64,000 nt of DNA from Paenibacillus sp. NAIST15-1 (GTDB lineage: Bacteria > Bacillota > Bacilli > Paenibacillales > Paenibacillaceae): contig NZ_BBYF01000009.1 of assembly GCF_001894745.1 (NCBI RefSeq), forward strand, positions 1 through 64,000, given 5' to 3'. Shown piece after piece: positions 53,372 through 62,632 of the stretch. Below the pieces are notes generated by a model, which saw only the letters and a program-made list of their open reading frames with translations, was not told where the DNA came from and searched no databases. The stretch's first letter is position 1, and each line of letters opens with the position of its first letter. A program made the position numbers and the translations under genes.

Positions 53372-54059
53372 TCTTATACCCTACTCCCCATACGGTCTGA
53401 ATGAGTTTGCCACCGCTTGATTCCAGCTTGTCCCGCAGCTTGCTGATATGAACCGCCACCGTATTGTGCGATCCATTGAAGTTCTCTTTCCATACTCGTT
53501 CGTACAGCTCTTCCGCACTGAATACTCTTCCTGGGTTGCTCGCCATTAAGTAGAGAATATCGAATTCCACACTCGTTAAATGTACTGCTTGTCCATCCAC
53601 CTTCACCGAATGGGTCGACTTATTAATATCCATCGTTTGAATGCGAATGACATCCACAGGCTGCGCTTGAGACTGAAGCTGCGAGTTCAATAAGTAAGCA
53701 CGACGGAGCAGCGATTTCACACGTGCTACCAGCTCCAATGGATTGAACGGCTTCGTCATATAATCATCCGCACCTGTCATAAGGCCCATGATCTTATCCA
53801 TATCTTCCGACTTTGCGCTCAGCATCATAACTGGCGTCGCTTGGTTCTCCCGAATTTTGCGGCATACCGCAAGCCCATCCAGTCTCGGCATCATCACATC
53901 GAGAATGACCAGTTCGATAGGTTCATGCTGAAGGATGTCCAATGCTTCCACACCATCGTATGCCTTATGCGTGCAATATCCTTCATTTTTCAAGTAAATA
54001 TCGATTAAGCCAGCGATCTCTTTATCATCGTCGACAATTAATATATTTGTCACACCCAT
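53352..54059 (-). CDS. Response regulator, OmpR/PhoB family, VanR-like
   Basis: 235 aa. The receiver has Asp54 in VILDVMMPRLDG and the Lys in YMTKPFNP. The winged-helix output domain has LTSVEFDILYLMASNPGRVFSAEELYERVW. The start ATG at 54059 follows AGGAGGGTA. First gene of the pair. Probable targets are the genes on the same strand downstream (carboxypeptidase, exporter). Confidence 0.94.
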   Translation of the reverse strand: MGVTNILIVDDDKEIAGLIDIYLKNEGYCTHKAYDGVEALDILQHEPIELVILDVMMPRLDGLAVCRKIRENQATPVMMLSAKSEDMDKIMGLMTGADDYMTKPFNPLELVARVKSLLRRAYLLNSQLQSQAQPVDVIRIQTMDINKSTHSVKVDGQAVHLTSVEFDILYLMASNPGRVFSAEELYERVWKENFNGSHNTVAVHISKLRDKLESSGGKLIQTVWGVGYKIEDTMV

Positions 54060-54154
54060 TACCCTCCTGCTTCCACTATCAACATTGTTGGCACTAGCAT
54101 ACCGTTAAATACCGTCCCGGTTCAACGGCAATCACTAGCAGCCTGCTCTCCTGT

Positions 54155-55030
54155 TTACATGAATCCACGGAAAAATTCCAGAAAACGCTGCCCTTCAGTA
54201 ACATTGTGCTTCATAACCGCATACGTTCTTGCGGTAGGCAGCATCAATTCCGAGCAATCCACCTGAAGCAATCTTCCTTCCGTACGTTCACGGCGAATCG
54301 TAATCTCAGGCAAGAACGAAATGCCAAGCCCTTCTTCAATGAACCGCTTCGTTACATGAACTTGGGTAACAAGCATTGTGCGAATGTATCGATACCTCGT
54401 CTGCAGCTCCTGCATAAGCGGCTCCCAATATTCAGGATGATTATAAGTGAGCAGCATATGATTCGCCAGCAAATCTCCGAGCTGGAGCGGAGAAGCAGTC
54501 TCTGCATCATGCCCATCATGCGGCGCAACAAGCACCACCTCGTCCTCCCCCAATATATCACAGGTGAGCCGCGCATCACTTGCCCACATTCGAGATAACC
54601 CTAGATCCACCTGATCCTGCAGCACCGCATCGGCAATTTGCTTCGATTCCAACACCTGAACTTGAACCTCTACATCAGGATTAGCATGCACATAGCGATT
54701 CAAGACATGTGGGATGAGATATGCCGCTACAAGCGGCGATACCGCCAGATTCAATCTGCGGGTATAGCCCTGTTTGAAGCGATGCAGCTCCTGCAGACCT
54801 TCCTCGTGAACGGACAACAGATGTTTCGCGTGCGGAAGGAATCGCCGTCCTTCCTCGGTCAATTCTACTCTGCGTCCTACTCGTTTAAATAAAGGCGAGC
54901 CCAAGTATTGCTCCAACTGCTTGATCTGGATCGTTACCGTCGGCTGCGAAATGAACAATTCCTCCGAAGTGCGACGGAAATTCTCATGCGCAGCAGCGTG
55001 CACAAATGTTTGTATCCATTTCAAATCCAT
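54155..55030 (-). CDS. citR: LysR-type regulator CitR
   Basis: 291 aa, with the helix-turn-helix in FRRTSEELFISQPTVTIQIKQLEQYL and a LysR substrate domain. It is divergent from a citrate synthase gene with a 110-bp intergenic region. The same arrangement in Bacillus is CitR repressing citA. The start is ATG at 55030 (MDLKWIQTF), nine bases after GGAG. An in-frame ATG two codons earlier (55036) is closer to the site. Identity rests on gene order and length rather than on a search. Confidence 0.85.
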   Translation of the reverse strand: MDLKWIQTFVHAAAHENFRRTSEELFISQPTVTIQIKQLEQYLGSPLFKRVGRRVELTEEGRRFLPHAKHLLSVHEEGLQELHRFKQGYTRRLNLAVSPLVAAYLIPHVLNRYVHANPDVEVQVQVLESKQIADAVLQDQVDLGLSRMWASDARLTCDILGEDEVVLVAPHDGHDAETASPLQLGDLLANHMLLTYNHPEYWEPLMQELQTRYRYIRTMLVTQVHVTKRFIEEGLGISFLPEITIRRERTEGRLLQVDCSELMLPTARTYAVMKHNVTEGQRFLEFFRGFM

Positions 55031-55045
55031 CGTCATCGGCTCCTT

Positions 55046-55073
55046 ATTGATTATGATTCCCTATTAAATCAAT
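55046..55073. promoter_or_regulatory. Candidate CitR operator between citR and citA
   Basis: Inverted repeat ATTGATT (55046-55052) and AATCAAT (55067-55073), of the T-N11-A class favoured by LysR proteins. A TATAAT at 55110-55115 may be the -10 box of citA; the -35 box is unclear. TTTAATCA occurs again at 55091. Confidence 0.5.
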
Positions 55074-55139
55074 AAAAACGTTTCAATATTTTTAATCAAA
55101 GACCATGTATATAATAATACATATTAAAGGAGGAGGGAA

Positions 55140-56255
55140 ATGATGGTTGACAAGGGGTTAAAAGGTGTTGTTGCAGCAGAAACCGAATTGAGCTTCATTG
55201 ACGGCAGTGTCGGTATATTGCTTTATCGCGGATATGATGCTAAAGAACTTGCCATTCGGCATTCCTTCGAGGAGGTTGCTTACCTACTCTGGTACGGCAC
55301 ACTGCCGAGCTTAGCAGAATTGCAATCCTTCAAAGCGGCCTGGGTGCGCTGCAGACAGCTGCCTGAGCCTGTCATCCATTGCTTGAACCAGCTTCCTTCA
55401 GACATGAACTTGATGAGCCAGCTGCGCACCGCAGTCTCTGTACTAGGAACGACCGTATACGAAGGGGCTCCACACATCGAACAAGCGATGGCGTTAACAG
55501 CGATGATGCCTGCTATCATCGCGAACTTGTATCGCAAGCAACAAGGGCTGCCTATATGGGACTCGATACCGAGTAACGAATCTCTAGGCCATGCAGCCCA
55601 TTATCTATATTTGCTGACAGGTGAGGTTCCGACCGATATCCATGCCAGCGCGTTGGAAACGTACATGATCCTTACCATGGAGCATGGACTGAACGCTTCC
55701 ACCTTCACCGCTCGCGTTATCACATCCACAGAGTCGGATATGGTATCCGCTTTGACGGGGGCGCTTGGGGCGATGAAGGGGCAGCTTCATGGCGGTGCTC
55801 CTTCAGGTGTAACGGAAATGCTGGAGGCGATCGGTACGGCTGATCGAGCGGAAGACTGGCTGCGTGAACAGTTGGAGAATCGTAGTCTGTTAATGGGCTT
55901 CGGTCACCGTATATATCGAACACGCGATCCAAGAGCAGAAGCATTGAAAATGCGCATTGCGCAGATGGAGGAAAGTGACCATTGGCTCGATTTGGCTCAG
56001 TTTGTCGAGGATACTGCTGTACGACTGCTCGCTGAATATAAGCCTGGGCGCAAGCTGTATGCGAACGTCGAATTTTATGCAGCTGCCATTATGCGTGCAA
56101 TTGGCTTGCCTAGTGAGTTGTTCACACCAACCTTCTCGGCAAGCCGTACCGTCGGCTGGACCTCCCATATGATCGAACAGGCGAAAGACAATGTCATCTA
56201 CCGTCCCGATGCCAAGTACATTGGCTCGTTTCCCACTACTGAACATGTATCGTAA
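55140..56255 (+). CDS. citA: Citrate synthase, CitA type
   Basis: 371 aa. Condenses acetyl-CoA and oxaloacetate. Motifs are the catalytic His in MEHGLNASTFTARV, HGGAPSGVTEML, GFGHRIYRTRDPRA (with the second catalytic His) and the Asp of YANVEFYAAAIMRA..LF. The length fits the shorter bacterial (type II-like) enzymes such as Bacillus CitA. A 2-methylcitrate synthase role is possible, but no propionate genes are close. The start ATG follows AAAGGAGGAGGG. Regulated presumably by the adjacent CitR. A terminator follows at about 56297-56351. Confidence 0.92.
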   Translation: MMVDKGLKGVVAAETELSFIDGSVGILLYRGYDAKELAIRHSFEEVAYLLWYGTLPSLAELQSFKAAWVRCRQLPEPVIHCLNQLPSDMNLMSQLRTAVSVLGTTVYEGAPHIEQAMALTAMMPAIIANLYRKQQGLPIWDSIPSNESLGHAAHYLYLLTGEVPTDIHASALETYMILTMEHGLNASTFTARVITSTESDMVSALTGALGAMKGQLHGGAPSGVTEMLEAIGTADRAEDWLREQLENRSLLMGFGHRIYRTRDPRAEALKMRIAQMEESDHWLDLAQFVEDTAVRLLAEYKPGRKLYANVEFYAAAIMRAIGLPSELFTPTFSASRTVGWTSHMIEQAKDNVIYRPDAKYIGSFPTTEHVS

Positions 56256-56296
56256 AGCGTAAACCTTGGTCTCTATCCTCGTTTTTATACATTTAT

Positions 56297-56351
56297 GGGG
56301 TGCCTCTTCGTCGGATCGGAAATAATCAGACGAGCAGGCATCTCCTTTTTT
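56297..56351 (+). terminator. Terminator of citA
   Basis: An imperfect stem built from GGGGTGCCT..CGTC and GACG..AGGCATCTCC, then TTTTTT. Confidence 0.7.
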
Positions 56352-56648
56352 ATCCGAAACCACGTAATTTATCCAAAAGACGAACAATCACAAATTTGTA
56401 CCACTTCCATTATCCAATCCTATTTTGGCGGATCGAACCCATCATAATATGGTTTAATTAACCAACGTAACTTTTAAGCACCTTATAGCCTGTCCTCTTC
56501 ATATAGACATTTTCCGATGACACCCCAAGCACAATCCCCTAGTTATTATCATATTTATTTGAAATACGCCCGTATAGAGCGCGAAAAATGTCCTCTCTTG
56601 AAATACATACCAGCCACTTCAAATTGTTAAAATTTTTCTATAAAAAGG

Positions 56649-56664
56649 TTTTATGGCCATAAAA
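56649..56664. promoter_or_regulatory. Perfect 16-bp palindrome upstream of the glutamate dehydrogenase gene
   Basis: TTTTATGGCCATAAAA, set in the AT-rich 563-base gap between citA and gudB, about 155 bp before the start codon. It may be an operator. No other supported feature lies in this gap beyond the citA terminator. Confidence 0.45.
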
Positions 56665-56818
56665 GATTATATTAATGTAATAAAATTTATCACCCTGTGT
56701 AAAATCTTCTTTTACGGATGTGGGCGTTTTTGCGACAAATCGTATTTCAAAAAGCGCACATTGTCAGTATAATGTGTGAAAAGTGTTCCTATATTGCAGA
56801 GAGGTTAGGTGTAATCCC

Positions 56819-58084
56819 ATGGAAACCATACAACGCGAACAAACAGAAGTACTTAACCCATACGAAATCGTTAAGAAGCAAATTGATGCAGCTGCAGCTA
56901 AATTGCAATTGCCCGAGCATGTCACCGAATTACTGAAGAGACCAAAGCGTGTTCTTTCCGTAAACTTCCCAGTTCGAATGGACGACGGCTCAATTCGTAT
57001 CTTCGAAGGCTATCGCTCGCAGCATAACGATGCAGTAGGACCAACAAAGGGCGGCATTCGCTTCCATCCGGATGTAACACTTGACGAAGTTAAAGCACTC
57101 TCCATGTGGATGACATTCAAGTGTGGTGTTGTTGGCTTGCCATACGGCGGCGGCAAGGGCGGCGTTATCGTGGACCCACGCACACTCAGCAAAGGCGAGC
57201 TTGAGCGTCTCAGCCGCGCATTCATGGAGGCAATTGCTGACATCGTAGGACCAGAGCGCGATATTCCAGCTCCAGACGTATATACAACACCTCAAATTAT
57301 GGGTTGGATGATGGACACATACAGCCGCTTGCGTGGACACAACTCGCCAGGCGTTATTACAGGCAAGCCAATCATCATCGGTGGTTCCCTTGGACGGAAC
57401 GCAGCGACTGCTCAAGGTTGTGTATATGCAATCCAATCTGCATTGGAAGACATTAAACTTCCGATGGAGAACGCAAAGGTAGCCGTTCAAGGGTTCGGTA
57501 ACGCTGGACGTATTGCAGCTCGCCTGCTCACAGACCTCGGTGCAACAGTAGTGGCAGTCAGCGATTCCCGTGGCGGTATCTATGATGCAGACGGTCTTGA
57601 TCTGGATCGTGTAGAGCAGTTGAAGGACGAAGCAACGATCCTCGATTACGGCGCAAGCTACCATATCAGCAACGAGCAGCTGCTTGAGCTGGATGTAGAT
57701 ATCTTGATCCCGGCAGCATTGGAAAATGTCATTACACAGGAAAACGCTCCACGCGTCAAAGCACGCATCATTGCGGAAGCAGCAAACGGACCTACAACTC
57801 CTGAAGCGGACGCAATCCTGAACAAGAACGGAACGATTGTTATTCCTGACATCTTGGCAAATGCCGGCGGTGTTACCGTATCCTACTTCGAGTGGGTACA
57901 AAACCTGATGAACTACTACTGGAGCGAAGAAGAAGTTCTGGAGAAGCTCCAAGTGAACATGGTGAAATCGTATAATGCCGTTCGTGATCTGGCAAAAGAA
58001 TACGCTACAGATCTTCGTACAGCAGCCTTCATGATTTCACTTCAACGCGTTACAGAAGCTATGCGTGCAAGAGGTTGGGTATAA
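56819..58084 (+). CDS. gudB: NAD-type glutamate dehydrogenase (GudB/RocG group)
   Basis: 421 aa. Interconverts glutamate and 2-oxoglutarate plus ammonia. Signatures are GPTKGGIRFHP, LPYGGGKGGV with the catalytic Lys, the nucleotide-binding GFGNAGRIAA, and EAANGPTT. The start is ATG at 56819 (METIQREQ) with AGGTG seven bases upstream. The longer open frame has no site. Co-location with citrate synthase ties it to the 2-oxoglutarate node. GudB and RocG cannot be told apart with certainty, and the symbol is the nearest name. Confidence 0.93.
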   Translation: METIQREQTEVLNPYEIVKKQIDAAAAKLQLPEHVTELLKRPKRVLSVNFPVRMDDGSIRIFEGYRSQHNDAVGPTKGGIRFHPDVTLDEVKALSMWMTFKCGVVGLPYGGGKGGVIVDPRTLSKGELERLSRAFMEAIADIVGPERDIPAPDVYTTPQIMGWMMDTYSRLRGHNSPGVITGKPIIIGGSLGRNAATAQGCVYAIQSALEDIKLPMENAKVAVQGFGNAGRIAARLLTDLGATVVAVSDSRGGIYDADGLDLDRVEQLKDEATILDYGASYHISNEQLLELDVDILIPAALENVITQENAPRVKARIIAEAANGPTTPEADAILNKNGTIVIPDILANAGGVTVSYFEWVQNLMNYYWSEEEVLEKLQVNMVKSYNAVRDLAKEYATDLRTAAFMISLQRVTEAMRARGWV

Positions 58085-58134
58085 TCCATTCCAAGCGCTA
58101 AAGGTCAAATATATCCTTACCCTTCAACATAAGT

Positions 58135-58180
58135 TCAGCCCTCTCCACTTCCAGTCGGAAGCACGAGAGGGCTGATTCTG
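58135..58180 (+). terminator. Terminator after the glutamate dehydrogenase gene
   Basis: A perfect 11-bp stem, TCAGCCCTCTC (58135-58145) and GAGAGGGCTGA (58165-58175), then TTCTGTAT, a weak U-tract. Confidence 0.75.
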
Positions 58181-58364
58181 TATATTGGACACATAAAAAC
58201 CATTTTCATGAATTGAGTATATTCTTTCCACATACACTATCAACTATATTTTTCTAACCGCCTGCGCTCCCTTATTCAGCCGTCTTGTCTTGTTGGTAAG
58301 AATGGGATCATGGTCTATAATGTAACGTGTAGCACGATACTGACACAAAAGGAAAACATAAATC

Positions 58365-60182
58365 ATGAATGCTAAGCGTACCAATAAGCGCCGTTCCCGA
58401 TTCATTCCTTTTCGAATGACAAGGGATATTATAGGGGTGTGGAAATATGCTCACCGTCCTTTTCTTCTATTTGAATTGGTTTACAAACTACTGACGATTG
58501 GCGTATTCATCCCGCTTCTATCGATACTTTTCAACAAAATACTAGATGTCGGGGGCTTCAATGCGGCCGCGAATCACGATCTGCTCCGCTTCGTGTTCAG
58601 CAGATACGGCCTGATCAGCCTGCTGCTCATGGCCCCCATTGCCATGATGCTCATTTACACGGAATTTGCTGCTCTCGTCTATATTGCCTATTACGGTATT
58701 CAAAAGAAGCGCGCACGAATTAGGCCTGTGTTGTTCAAAGCCATCTCTCGCTTGCCAGGCTTATGGCGCATCGGGATATTCGGTCTGGCTCTTTATTTGC
58801 TGCTGTTGTTCCCACTGCTTGATGCTGGTATTGGAGGATCACTGCTGCCAAGCGTTGCGATACCGAACTTTATTACCGGCGAGTTAATGAAGACCAGTAT
58901 CGGAACCATCGTCCTAGTCATTGTCGCGCTGGTCGTTCTTATTCTCAATTTGATTTGCATTTATGCCCTGCCGATTATGGTATTGGAAGGCAAGAATCAA
59001 TTTTGGAATGCTGTCCGCGAGAGCGGCCGATTGTTCTGGCGCAGCAAGTGGTCATTAGTTAGAGCCGTGATTGAATGGGTCATTATCTTCTTACTCCTAT
59101 TCATTCTCCTGATCTGTATTCTCATCCTGGTTGGACTTCTGCTTCCTGATGTAGATAGCGAAGGGGCTGCCATAGCTATTACGCTCGGCATCACACTCAG
59201 CCTAGGCCTGTATATTGCAACGCTAGTTATGACACCATTGTTTATTACCGTCATTACACTGCTCTATGTGCGATACCAAGGCCAAGACCAGGTGAACCTT
59301 GATACAGATGGAGTCGATGCCACTGTCTGGGAAGGTCGCGACATGCAGCGTTCACTTGTGCGGCGTTACCGCCCTGCACTGGCGACATTCGGACTTCTTA
59401 TTCTTATCGCCATCGGCTGGGGAGCAACGACCTTATTGACCGATTGGGGAGAGGCTAATGATAAATTCATCATCATGGCTCATCGCGGCGATGTGACTGC
59501 CGGTGTGGAAAATACAATGGGTGCCTTCGAAGGCGCCATTCGAACAGGGGCTGACTATATCGAGCTTGACATTCTTCAGACGAAGGATGGCAAGCTGGCA
59601 GTTATCCATGATGAGAACTTGAAGCGGTTATCCGGCAAAAATGTGAATGTGTTCGATCTTACACTCGCTCAGTTGCAGCAAATTCCGCTGCGCGCAGGGG
59701 AGTTCCGTGACTTCGTGCCCTCCCTCGACGAGGTACTCGAGCGAACGAGAGGGAAAATCAAGCTCAACGTGGAACTCAAGACACATGGTCATGAGAAGAA
59801 CTTGGTCTCTACCTTCGTCGACACGATACGCAAACATAAGGCTGAACAACAAATTATTGTACAAAGCCTAGATTACGAACTGGTTCAGAAGGTGAAGAAG
59901 GCAGCACCGGATCTGACGGTCGGGTATGTCATATTCGCCACCTTCGCTCCGCTTAATCGCTTCGAAGCAGATTTCTTCGTTGTCGAAGAATCATTTGCCC
60001 GGCCAAGACTCATTCGTTCAGCGAAAATGAGCGGCAAGCCCATTTACGTCTGGACGGTCAATGATACAGAGAGTGTAGAACGATTCTATACCCTTGGAGC
60101 TGACGGTATCATTACAGACATTGCCACTGATGCAAAAGAGACCATTAATGTACTGCACATGGTAGAGAACGAGGAGCAGTGA
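58365..60182 (+). CDS. Membrane-bound glycerophosphodiester phosphodiesterase
   Basis: 605 aa. Residues about 1-350 form a multi-helix membrane domain (GPDPase_memb family), with seven to eight helices. The C-terminal about 250 residues are the GDPD barrel: IIMAHRGDVTAGVENTMGAF, ADYIELDILQTKDGKLAVIHDENL, then VYVWTVND-like IYVWTVNDTE. It hydrolyses glycerophosphodiesters to glycerol 3-phosphate and an alcohol, and may act on lipid or lipoteichoic-acid turnover products. The membrane-fused form is common in Bacillota. The ATG at 58365 follows a purine-rich stretch without a strong AGGAGG. Followed by a terminator at 60218-60260. Confidence 0.92.
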   Translation: MNAKRTNKRRSRFIPFRMTRDIIGVWKYAHRPFLLFELVYKLLTIGVFIPLLSILFNKILDVGGFNAAANHDLLRFVFSRYGLISLLLMAPIAMMLIYTEFAALVYIAYYGIQKKRARIRPVLFKAISRLPGLWRIGIFGLALYLLLLFPLLDAGIGGSLLPSVAIPNFITGELMKTSIGTIVLVIVALVVLILNLICIYALPIMVLEGKNQFWNAVRESGRLFWRSKWSLVRAVIEWVIIFLLLFILLICILILVGLLLPDVDSEGAAIAITLGITLSLGLYIATLVMTPLFITVITLLYVRYQGQDQVNLDTDGVDATVWEGRDMQRSLVRRYRPALATFGLLILIAIGWGATTLLTDWGEANDKFIIMAHRGDVTAGVENTMGAFEGAIRTGADYIELDILQTKDGKLAVIHDENLKRLSGKNVNVFDLTLAQLQQIPLRAGEFRDFVPSLDEVLERTRGKIKLNVELKTHGHEKNLVSTFVDTIRKHKAEQQIIVQSLDYELVQKVKKAAPDLTVGYVIFATFAPLNRFEADFFVVEESFARPRLIRSAKMSGKPIYVWTVNDTESVERFYTLGADGIITDIATDAKETINVLHMVENEEQ

Positions 60183-60217
60183 CAATAACAAGAAGGCTCC
60201 ATTCCCATTTACACACA

Positions 60218-60260
60218 AACACCCGGTAAAGAAGCGAAATCCGCTTACCTACCGGGTGTT
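60218..60260. terminator. Bidirectional terminator, phosphodiesterase gene and MTH1187-family gene
   Basis: AACACCCGGTA (60218-60228) and TACCGGGTGTT (60250-60260) form a perfect 11-bp stem with an inner AAGCG/CGCTT pair. Confidence 0.85.
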
Positions 60261-60290
60261 GTTCTTATCTCTATTTGAACGATTTGCCTA

Positions 60291-60596
60291 TCAGTCCTGC
60301 AGCTTCTCTCGTACGGACTGCAGTTTCTGAGCAACCGAGGACGGCTTGTCTCTGCGGTCATCGATTTTTAACACAGTTGACACTCGCTGTGCTCCTGCCT
60401 CGAATGGACTTTCATGAAGTGCCTGCACCGCTGCGAGCAATCGATCCAATGGCCCCTCAATAATGGTTCCCATCGCAGTTAGCTCATAGGTGATGCCCTC
60501 AACACTCTCCAGCGCCTTCTGCATTCCCGCCACGTAACTGCTCAAACTTGTAGAGCCTGTGCCGACTGGAATTACAGTAATCTCAGCTATCGCCAT
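60291..60596 (-). CDS. MTH1187/YqgV-family thiamine-binding-type protein
   Basis: 101 aa. UPF0045 family: AIAEITVIPVGTGSTSLSSYVAGM, then EGITYELTAMGTIIEG, and RRDKPSSVAQKLQSVREKL at the end. Structures of the family are small ferredoxin-like oligomers, and some bind thiamine. Function in this organism is unknown. No thiamine genes or TPP riboswitch are nearby. The start has a weak AAAGGGATG site. Confidence 0.88.
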   Translation of the reverse strand: MAIAEITVIPVGTGSTSLSSYVAGMQKALESVEGITYELTAMGTIIEGPLDRLLAAVQALHESPFEAGAQRVSTVLKIDDRRDKPSSVAQKLQSVREKLQD

Positions 60597-60736
60597 ATAC
60601 GTTCATCCCTTTCTTGAACCTATCTCCATCATATCCCTTCACGAAAGAGAGCTCAATACGATTCCTACAATAATTATCTCCATTTACCTTCTCCTATAAA
60701 TAGAGGAGAACATGCACAGGTTCGTTCCCATCCAAC

Positions 60737-62380
60737 CTAGCTCAATCCCGAAATAGACCCATTTGCGTCCACATGGATGCGTTCAGCAGCAGGCCGTGCC
60801 GGCATTCCCGGCATTGTAAGCACTTGCCCCGTGTGCACCACGACAAATCCAGCTCCAGCAGATAAACGAACATCCTTCACTTCAACGGTGAACGCCTCTG
60901 GTGCGCCAAGCAGGCCTGCTCGATCGGAGAAGGAATATGGCGTCTTCGCCATGCATACAGGCAGGCGGCTTGCTCCAAGCTGCTCCAGCTTGCGCAGAGC
61001 CCGCTTCGCCGCAGGCTGATAATGTACACCTGCCCCGCGATATATACGCGTAACGACGTCTTCAATCTTCTCCTCAATGGAGTACTCATCCGGGTACAGC
61101 AACTGGAATTGCGATTCGGCATCAGAAGAATCGGCCAATTCGGCAACATACTGCGCCAATGCGCGGCATCCTTCGCCACCATTCTCCCATGCCTCAGACA
61201 GGATCGCGCGCACTCCCGATTGTGTGCACAATTCGATAACCGCATCCAGCTCAGCAGGCGAATCTGTCGCGAATCGATTCACAGCGACAACCAGAGGCAC
61301 GCCGAACTGCTTTATATTTTCAATATGACGCTGTACGTTCACGAAGCCAGCACGAACCGCCGCCACATTTTCGCTGGCCAGCTCCTGCTTGGATACGCCA
61401 CCGTTATATTTCATTGCCTTCACCGTAACGACCAACACGGCTGCCGACGGGAACAAGCCTGTCTGGCGGCACTTAATATCCATGAATTTCTCCGCACCAA
61501 GATCAGCGCCGAAGCCCGCTTCCGTTACTACATAATCTGCCAGCTTCAACGCGAGGCGAGTAGCACGAACACTGCTGCAGCCGTGCGCAATATTCGCAAA
61601 CGGGCCACCATGCACCAGCACTGGATCCCCTTCGCCTGTTTGCACCAGATTCGGATGAATGGCATCCTTGAGCAATGCACACATCGCTTCAACTGCATTC
61701 AAGTCCGCAGCGGTAACTGGCTCATCCTCTTCGTTGAATGCCACTACAATGCGTCCTAGGCGACTGCGCAGATCATCCATATCTTCCGCCAGACATAGAA
61801 CCGCCATAACTTCTGAGGCAGTTGTAATCATGAATCCATCCTCACGAACAACGCCATTGCCATCTCCAAGACCTACGACAATACTTCTAAGGGCACGATC
61901 ATTCATATCGACCGCCCGCTTCCATATGATTCGGGAAGGGTGTATACGCAGAGCGTTCCCTTGATGGATATGGTTATCTAACAATGCCGCAAGCACACTA
62001 TGTGCAGATGACACCGCGTGAATGTCACCGGTAAAATGCAAGTTAATATCCTCTGCCGGCACGAGCTGCGCCTTGCCGCTTCCCGTGGCGCCGCCCTTCA
62101 TTCCCATGCAAGGGCCAAGCGAAGGCTCCCGCAATGCCGCAACTGCCTTATGTCCAACTCGATTCAGACCTTGGGTCAATCCAATCGTCGTCAATGTCTT
62201 CCCTTCACCAGCCGGTGTAGGATTCATTGCTGTTACGAGAATGAGCTTCCCGTTCGGCCGATCGGCTACGCGATTCCATACATCTTGTCCAAGCTTAGCC
62301 TTGTACTTCCCGTACTGCTCTACATCTTCTTGCGGAATGCCCAATTGCGCTGCAACATCTACGATTCGCTTCATCGTCAT
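60737..62380 (-). CDS. fhs: Formate-tetrahydrofolate ligase
   Basis: 547 aa. Joins formate to tetrahydrofolate with ATP to give 10-formyl-THF for purine, fMet-tRNA and one-carbon metabolism. Motifs are NPTPAGEGKTLTTIGL (P-loop), REPSLGPCMGMKGGATGSG, GGPFANIAHGCSS and TEAGFGADLGAEKFMDIKCR. The start is ATG at 62380 behind GGGGGAGAGGG. The longer open frame to 62485 is not preceded by a site. Length is close to the usual 550-560 aa. A single gene. Confidence 0.96.
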   Translation of the reverse strand: MTMKRIVDVAAQLGIPQEDVEQYGKYKAKLGQDVWNRVADRPNGKLILVTAMNPTPAGEGKTLTTIGLTQGLNRVGHKAVAALREPSLGPCMGMKGGATGSGKAQLVPAEDINLHFTGDIHAVSSAHSVLAALLDNHIHQGNALRIHPSRIIWKRAVDMNDRALRSIVVGLGDGNGVVREDGFMITTASEVMAVLCLAEDMDDLRSRLGRIVVAFNEEDEPVTAADLNAVEAMCALLKDAIHPNLVQTGEGDPVLVHGGPFANIAHGCSSVRATRLALKLADYVVTEAGFGADLGAEKFMDIKCRQTGLFPSAAVLVVTVKAMKYNGGVSKQELASENVAAVRAGFVNVQRHIENIKQFGVPLVVAVNRFATDSPAELDAVIELCTQSGVRAILSEAWENGGEGCRALAQYVAELADSSDAESQFQLLYPDEYSIEEKIEDVVTRIYRGAGVHYQPAAKRALRKLEQLGASRLPVCMAKTPYSFSDRAGLLGAPEAFTVEVKDVRLSAGAGFVVVHTGQVLTMPGMPARPAAERIHVDANGSISGLS

Positions 62381-62555
62381 GCCCTCTCCCCCTGTATCCG
62401 GTCGTGTTCCATCTTGAGAATAGTTAGTGTCCATTCCTGGTAAACATATCATCTTTATTATACACGTCCAGCCTGTTGCGTACATGCACGTTCCTCACAA
62501 CGGAAATAAAGGCAGCCAAAGTACATTACAAAAGTGCATCGCAAGAGCACATCGC

Positions 62556-62610
62556 AAAAAGGCCTGCTTGCGCAGCCCCCGCAATATGCGAGAGCTTCCC
62601 AAGCAGACCC
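62556..62610 (-). terminator. Terminator of the iron alcohol dehydrogenase gene
   Basis: On the minus strand GGTCTGCTTG (62609-62600) pairs with CAAGCAGGCC (62570-62561), with a structured interior, followed by TTTTTG. Confidence 0.8.
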
Positions 62611-62632
62611 TATAGATTCCAATATGAATTAC

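Noticed and set aside
56990-57952. 320-aa open frame antisense to gudB
   Set aside because: Shadow of a strongly coding gene; Cys-rich nonsense composition and no start signal.
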